NCBI GenBank assembly: GCA_014382915.1
Contig: JACNIV010000003.1
Span: 1-8,398 of the forward strand
Direction of reading: 5' to 3'
Origin: Candidatus Cloacimonadota bacterium
GTDB lineage: Bacteria; Cloacimonadota; Cloacimonadia; Cloacimonadales; TCS61
Length of the DNA stretch: 8,398 nt
Both the position numbers and the translations under genes were made by a program. Every line of letters starts with the position of its first letter. Positions within the stretch are counted from its first letter, which is position 1. Below are positions 5,900 to 8,398 of the stretch, piece after piece. The notes beneath the pieces were generated by a model. It saw nothing but the letters and a program-made list of their open reading frames with translations. It made no database searches and was not told where the DNA came from.

Positions 5900-7753
5900 A
5901 TGAAAAGAATTGCTTTTTTCTTTTTACTTATGTTTTCTATAAATCTATTTTCGCAAACAAAAATCGATAGTCTGGAAAATCAACTAAAAATAGTTATTAA
6001 AACCGAGAAGATCGATATTTTAAATGAATTATCACAACACTATTGTGAAATATCACCACAAAAAACTATTGAATATAGCAACCAAGCGTTAGAATTATCA
6101 CAACAATATAATTATAAAGATGGAGAAGTACAAGCTTTAAAAAATATCGGCGTCGGAAATTATTATTTAAGTAATTACGATATATCTTTAGAATACTATT
6201 TTAAATCATTAGAGATATTTAAAGAAATCGAAGACAAAGAAGGTGCTTCTAGTATTTTAAATAACATCGGCGTTATTTATTGGAAACTATTCGATTTTGA
6301 AAAGGCTTTGGAAATTTATAATGAGTCGTTAAAAGTAATGAAGGAATTTGAAAACAAAGAAGGAATTGCCAGAGCACAAAACAACATTGGACTAATCTAT
6401 ATGACGTTGCAAAATTATGATAAAGCCTTAGAATATTTTACTAAATCTTTAACGAATATGGAAGAACTGGGAAATAAAAATAATCTTGCTTATTGTTTAA
6501 ATAATATCGGAATCATATACTGGTATTTAGAGAATTATGATAAATCCCTGGAATACTATCTGAGATCATACACAATAAATAAAGAGATCGATAATAAATA
6601 CGGAATTGCCGGAAGTTTAAAGAATATTGGCGGTATTTATGTTAAACTCGAAGAGTATGATAACTCAATAATTTATTTTGAAGAGAGCTTAAAACTTGCT
6701 AAAGAAATAGAAGCAAAAGATTTGATCCAAAATATCTATATAGCATTTTCCGAGCTATTTTCCGTTAAAGAAGATTATAAAAAAGCACTTGAATACTTTA
6801 CACTTTATACCGCAGTTAAAGATAGCATCTTTACTAAAGAGAGCAGCGAAAGAATAGCAGAGATGCAAACAAAATATGAAACAGAAAAAAAAGAACAGGA
6901 AAATGAGTTACTGAAGAAAGTTATTGAAATACAGAGACTGAAAATTAATAAACAGCAGAATTTCCGAAATTTATTGATCGTTATTTCTGTTTTTATTCTT
7001 TTTCTGGCTTTTGTAATTTATACACGTTATCGTTCCAAACAAAAAGTAAATATTATGCTCAACCAGAAAAATATCCAAATCGAACAAACAAACAAAGAAT
7101 TAAGAGAAAAGAACAAAGAACTGGAAATTCACAGGGAACATATTAAGTTGATCAACCAAATTCTGCGGCATGACATCAGGAATAATTTAACTGTGATCAA
7201 CAGCGCTGTAAGATTATTCCTGAAAGACGGCACCAATAACCTGATTCATGGAATTCAAGCGAATGTATCTAAAAGTTTATCTCTTATTAACAGTATGCAG
7301 GAAATTGAAAAATTCATGGATAGTAATAAGAAAGTGAAATTGATCGACTTACGAAAAGTTATTAACCGGGTAGCTGAAAGTCACTTCGATTTTGATATTG
7401 ATATCACTGTGACCGGTAAGGCAGTAGTACTGGCAGATGAAGCTTTATCCTCCGTTTTTGATAACCTCATTAATAATGCGATTGCCCATGGTAAAGCCGA
7501 TAAAATTAATATAGAAATAAAAAAAGAAGACAAAGGGTGTGAAGTTAGAGTTTCGGATAACGGGTTTGGTATTCCGGACGAAATTAAGGACAAACTCTTT
7601 GAAGAAGGTTTTACATTTGGTGATGAAGGTCATGCCGGATTGGGTTTGTACATAGTTAAAAAAACCATGGATAGCTATGGTGGCAGTGTGTTTATTGAAA
7701 ACAACCATCCCAAAGGAACAATTTTTATTTTAATGTTCAAGAAGGTTGGGTAG
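5900..7753 (+). CDS. Tetratricopeptide-repeat sensor histidine kinase
   Basis: This is a two-component sensor expected to sense outside the cytoplasm through TPRs and to phosphorylate a response regulator inside. With the 5900 start it has 617 residues: signal peptide MKRIAFFFLLMFSINLFSQ; seven TPRs at about 36-310 in exact 40-residue register (repeat NIGxIYxxLxxYDKALEYY); a charged coiled coil at about 310-350; a membrane helix at about 357-377; a second coiled coil; an HDIRN phospho-acceptor box with His424, whose D and N also fit the H-(E/D)-x-x-(T/N) phosphatase pattern; and an HATPase domain with N-box DNLINNA (521-527), G1 DNGFG (from Asp553) and G2 GLGL (580-583). All catalytic parts are intact. 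No receiver domain or response regulator is seen, so it is an orphan in this window. The TPR half is more AT-rich than the kinase half. The ligand is unknown. Confidence 0.92.
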   Translation: MKRIAFFFLLMFSINLFSQTKIDSLENQLKIVIKTEKIDILNELSQHYCEISPQKTIEYSNQALELSQQYNYKDGEVQALKNIGVGNYYLSNYDISLEYYFKSLEIFKEIEDKEGASSILNNIGVIYWKLFDFEKALEIYNESLKVMKEFENKEGIARAQNNIGLIYMTLQNYDKALEYFTKSLTNMEELGNKNNLAYCLNNIGIIYWYLENYDKSLEYYLRSYTINKEIDNKYGIAGSLKNIGGIYVKLEEYDNSIIYFEESLKLAKEIEAKDLIQNIYIAFSELFSVKEDYKKALEYFTLYTAVKDSIFTKESSERIAEMQTKYETEKKEQENELLKKVIEIQRLKINKQQNFRNLLIVISVFILFLAFVIYTRYRSKQKVNIMLNQKNIQIEQTNKELREKNKELEIHREHIKLINQILRHDIRNNLTVINSAVRLFLKDGTNNLIHGIQANVSKSLSLINSMQEIEKFMDSNKKVKLIDLRKVINRVAESHFDFDIDITVTGKAVVLADEALSSVFDNLINNAIAHGKADKINIEIKKEDKGCEVRVSDNGFGIPDEIKDKLFEEGFTFGDEGHAGLGLYIVKKTMDSYGGSVFIENNHPKGTIFILMFKKVG

Positions 7754-7907
7754 AAGAACTTTCCAAAACTTATCCGACATCTGCCGAAGCCTCTTCGTAA
7801 GAAATTTCGGCAAGTTAAAGAATGTTTTCATAGAAGTAATTTTAAGTTTCAATTAAAATGGAAAAATAGCAATAATATGAAAGAAGTTCAGAATAAGGAG
7901 ATTCAAA
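7754..7907 (+). other. Intergenic region between kinase and HTH-repeat gene
   Basis: These 154 bases hold an inverted repeat at 7782-7812, an AT-rich stretch with a -10-like AATAAT at 7871-7876 (5 of 6 to consensus, no good -35), and the ribosome site AAGGAG at 7895-7900 for the next gene. No gene is supportable in it. Confidence 0.5.
7782..7812. repeat. Inverted repeat with two alternative hairpins
   Basis: TGCCGAA (7782-7788) is exactly complementary to TTCGGCA (7806-7812), with a 17-base loop in which a short TTC/GAA pairing can form. Alternatively CGAAG (7785-7789) pairs with CTTCG (7793-7797) around a 3-base loop. The first form could act as a terminator for the kinase gene, but no T-run follows (AGTTAAAGAATG). 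The GC-rich arms stand out in very AT-rich surroundings. It may be a dispersed palindromic element; no second copy is seen in the window. Confidence 0.5.
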
Positions 7908-8398
7908 ATGCAAAGACGTACTACTCCATCAAAATCTGAAAAAAACTTTCATGATAATATTGATGAGATCTTAGACTATTTAGAACTAGGAAATTCAAAG
8001 AATAATGTAATCAAGAAATATCATATAGGGAAAACTATACTTAACCGTAAACTCCAAGAACTTGGATTACTTGAAAAATATTCAGATAGGAGTCATACAA
8101 TTTCATTTGTTAATTTTCAGAAGTATAAAAATAAAATAGTGGAAATGAGGCGAAATGGTTGTAATGTAAGGGAAATTTCAGAAAAATGTAATGTTCGTTT
8201 AATGACCCTTCGAAAAGAATTAAAAAAAATAGATGAGTATCAGATTGATAGAAAAAAACTTGCTATGTATCAAACAGAAGGAGTCAAAAGATTTAATAAA
8301 TACAAAAGTAAGATAATTCAAGGTTTTAAAGAAGGGAAATCTATTAATTCTTTAAGTAGGAAATTTGAAATTAGTCCGAATACAATAAATAGGAGATT
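7908..8398 (+). CDS. Unrecognised protein with three tandem helix-turn-helix-like repeats, cut by window end
   Basis: The frame is open for 163 complete codons up to the last base. AAGGAG at 7895-7900, 7 bases before the ATG, supports the start. I do not recognise the family. Three units align without gaps: from F14, F70 and F129, each has Ile at +7, Gly at +14, a hydrophobic at +20, Lys at +23, Ile/Val at +26 and Arg/Lys at +33 (G28, G84, G143; K37, K93, K152). Each reads as helix, G-x-[SN], helix, turn, recognition helix (for example GKSINSLSRKFEISPNTINRR, split at the window end). This is the pattern of resolvase-type or nuclease-associated HTH modules. The protein is Lys/Arg-rich and probably DNA-binding. 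A catalytic domain, such as a homing-type nuclease or an integrase, could follow downstream but is not visible. GC is about 26% by hand count, far below yidC/jag, consistent with an accessory or transferred gene. Confidence 0.72.
   Translation, partial: MQRRTTPSKSEKNFHDNIDEILDYLELGNSKNNVIKKYHIGKTILNRKLQELGLLEKYSDRSHTISFVNFQKYKNKIVEMRRNGCNVREISEKCNVRLMTLRKELKKIDEYQIDRKKLAMYQTEGVKRFNKYKSKIIQGFKEGKSINSLSRKFEISPNTINRR

Noticed and set aside
7381..7708. Reverse-strand open frames opposite the kinase domain
   Set aside because: They lie antisense to conserved HATPase motifs, and no ribosome site or family resemblance is seen.
1..8398. CRISPR array, IS element or attachment site
   Set aside because: No regularly spaced direct repeats outside the coding TPR periodicity, and no transposase or terminal inverted repeats were seen.

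Overview
The window is 8.4 kb of AT-rich bacterial chromosome with every supported gene on the + strand, tightly packed, read with the standard code (TGA is a real stop in rpmH) and preceded by good Shine-Dalgarno sequences. Gene content and style (a purA/GNAT/plsY group, the rpmH-rnpA-yidD-yidC-jag cassette, and a secreted-TPR hybrid sensor of the kind common in Bacteroidota and relatives) suggest a Gram-negative member of the FCB group, possibly Cloacimonadota-like. That placement is an inference from style, not a database result.

Layout. Bases 1-2683 hold the 3' part of purA (purine synthesis), a GNAT-fold acyltransferase starting 2 bases after it, and a PlsY-family membrane acyltransferase whose first active-site motif is abnormal. 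A 162-base gap (2684-2845) with a TTGACA box and a compact inverted-repeat structure leads into the conserved cassette at 2846-5788: rpmH (L34, only 47 residues), rnpA (RNase P protein, overlapping rpmH by 4 bases), yidD, yidC and jag/khpB. Together these link ribosome and tRNA maturation with membrane-protein insertion. The usual flanking partners dnaA (upstream) and mnmE (downstream) are absent.

After a weak possible terminator comes a 617-residue sensor histidine kinase at 5900-7753. It has a signal peptide, seven TPRs in exact 40-residue register, one membrane segment, an HDIRN phospho-acceptor box and a complete HATPase domain. No response regulator is seen. Its TPR half is clearly more AT-rich than its kinase half.

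The last part (7754-8398) has an intergenic region with two mutually exclusive hairpins and then an unrecognised, open-ended reading frame of at least 163 residues. That frame is built from three helix-turn-helix-like repeats and its GC content is only about 26% by hand count. This last gene, cut by the window edge, is the best candidate for something accessory or undescribed; the rest is mostly housekeeping.
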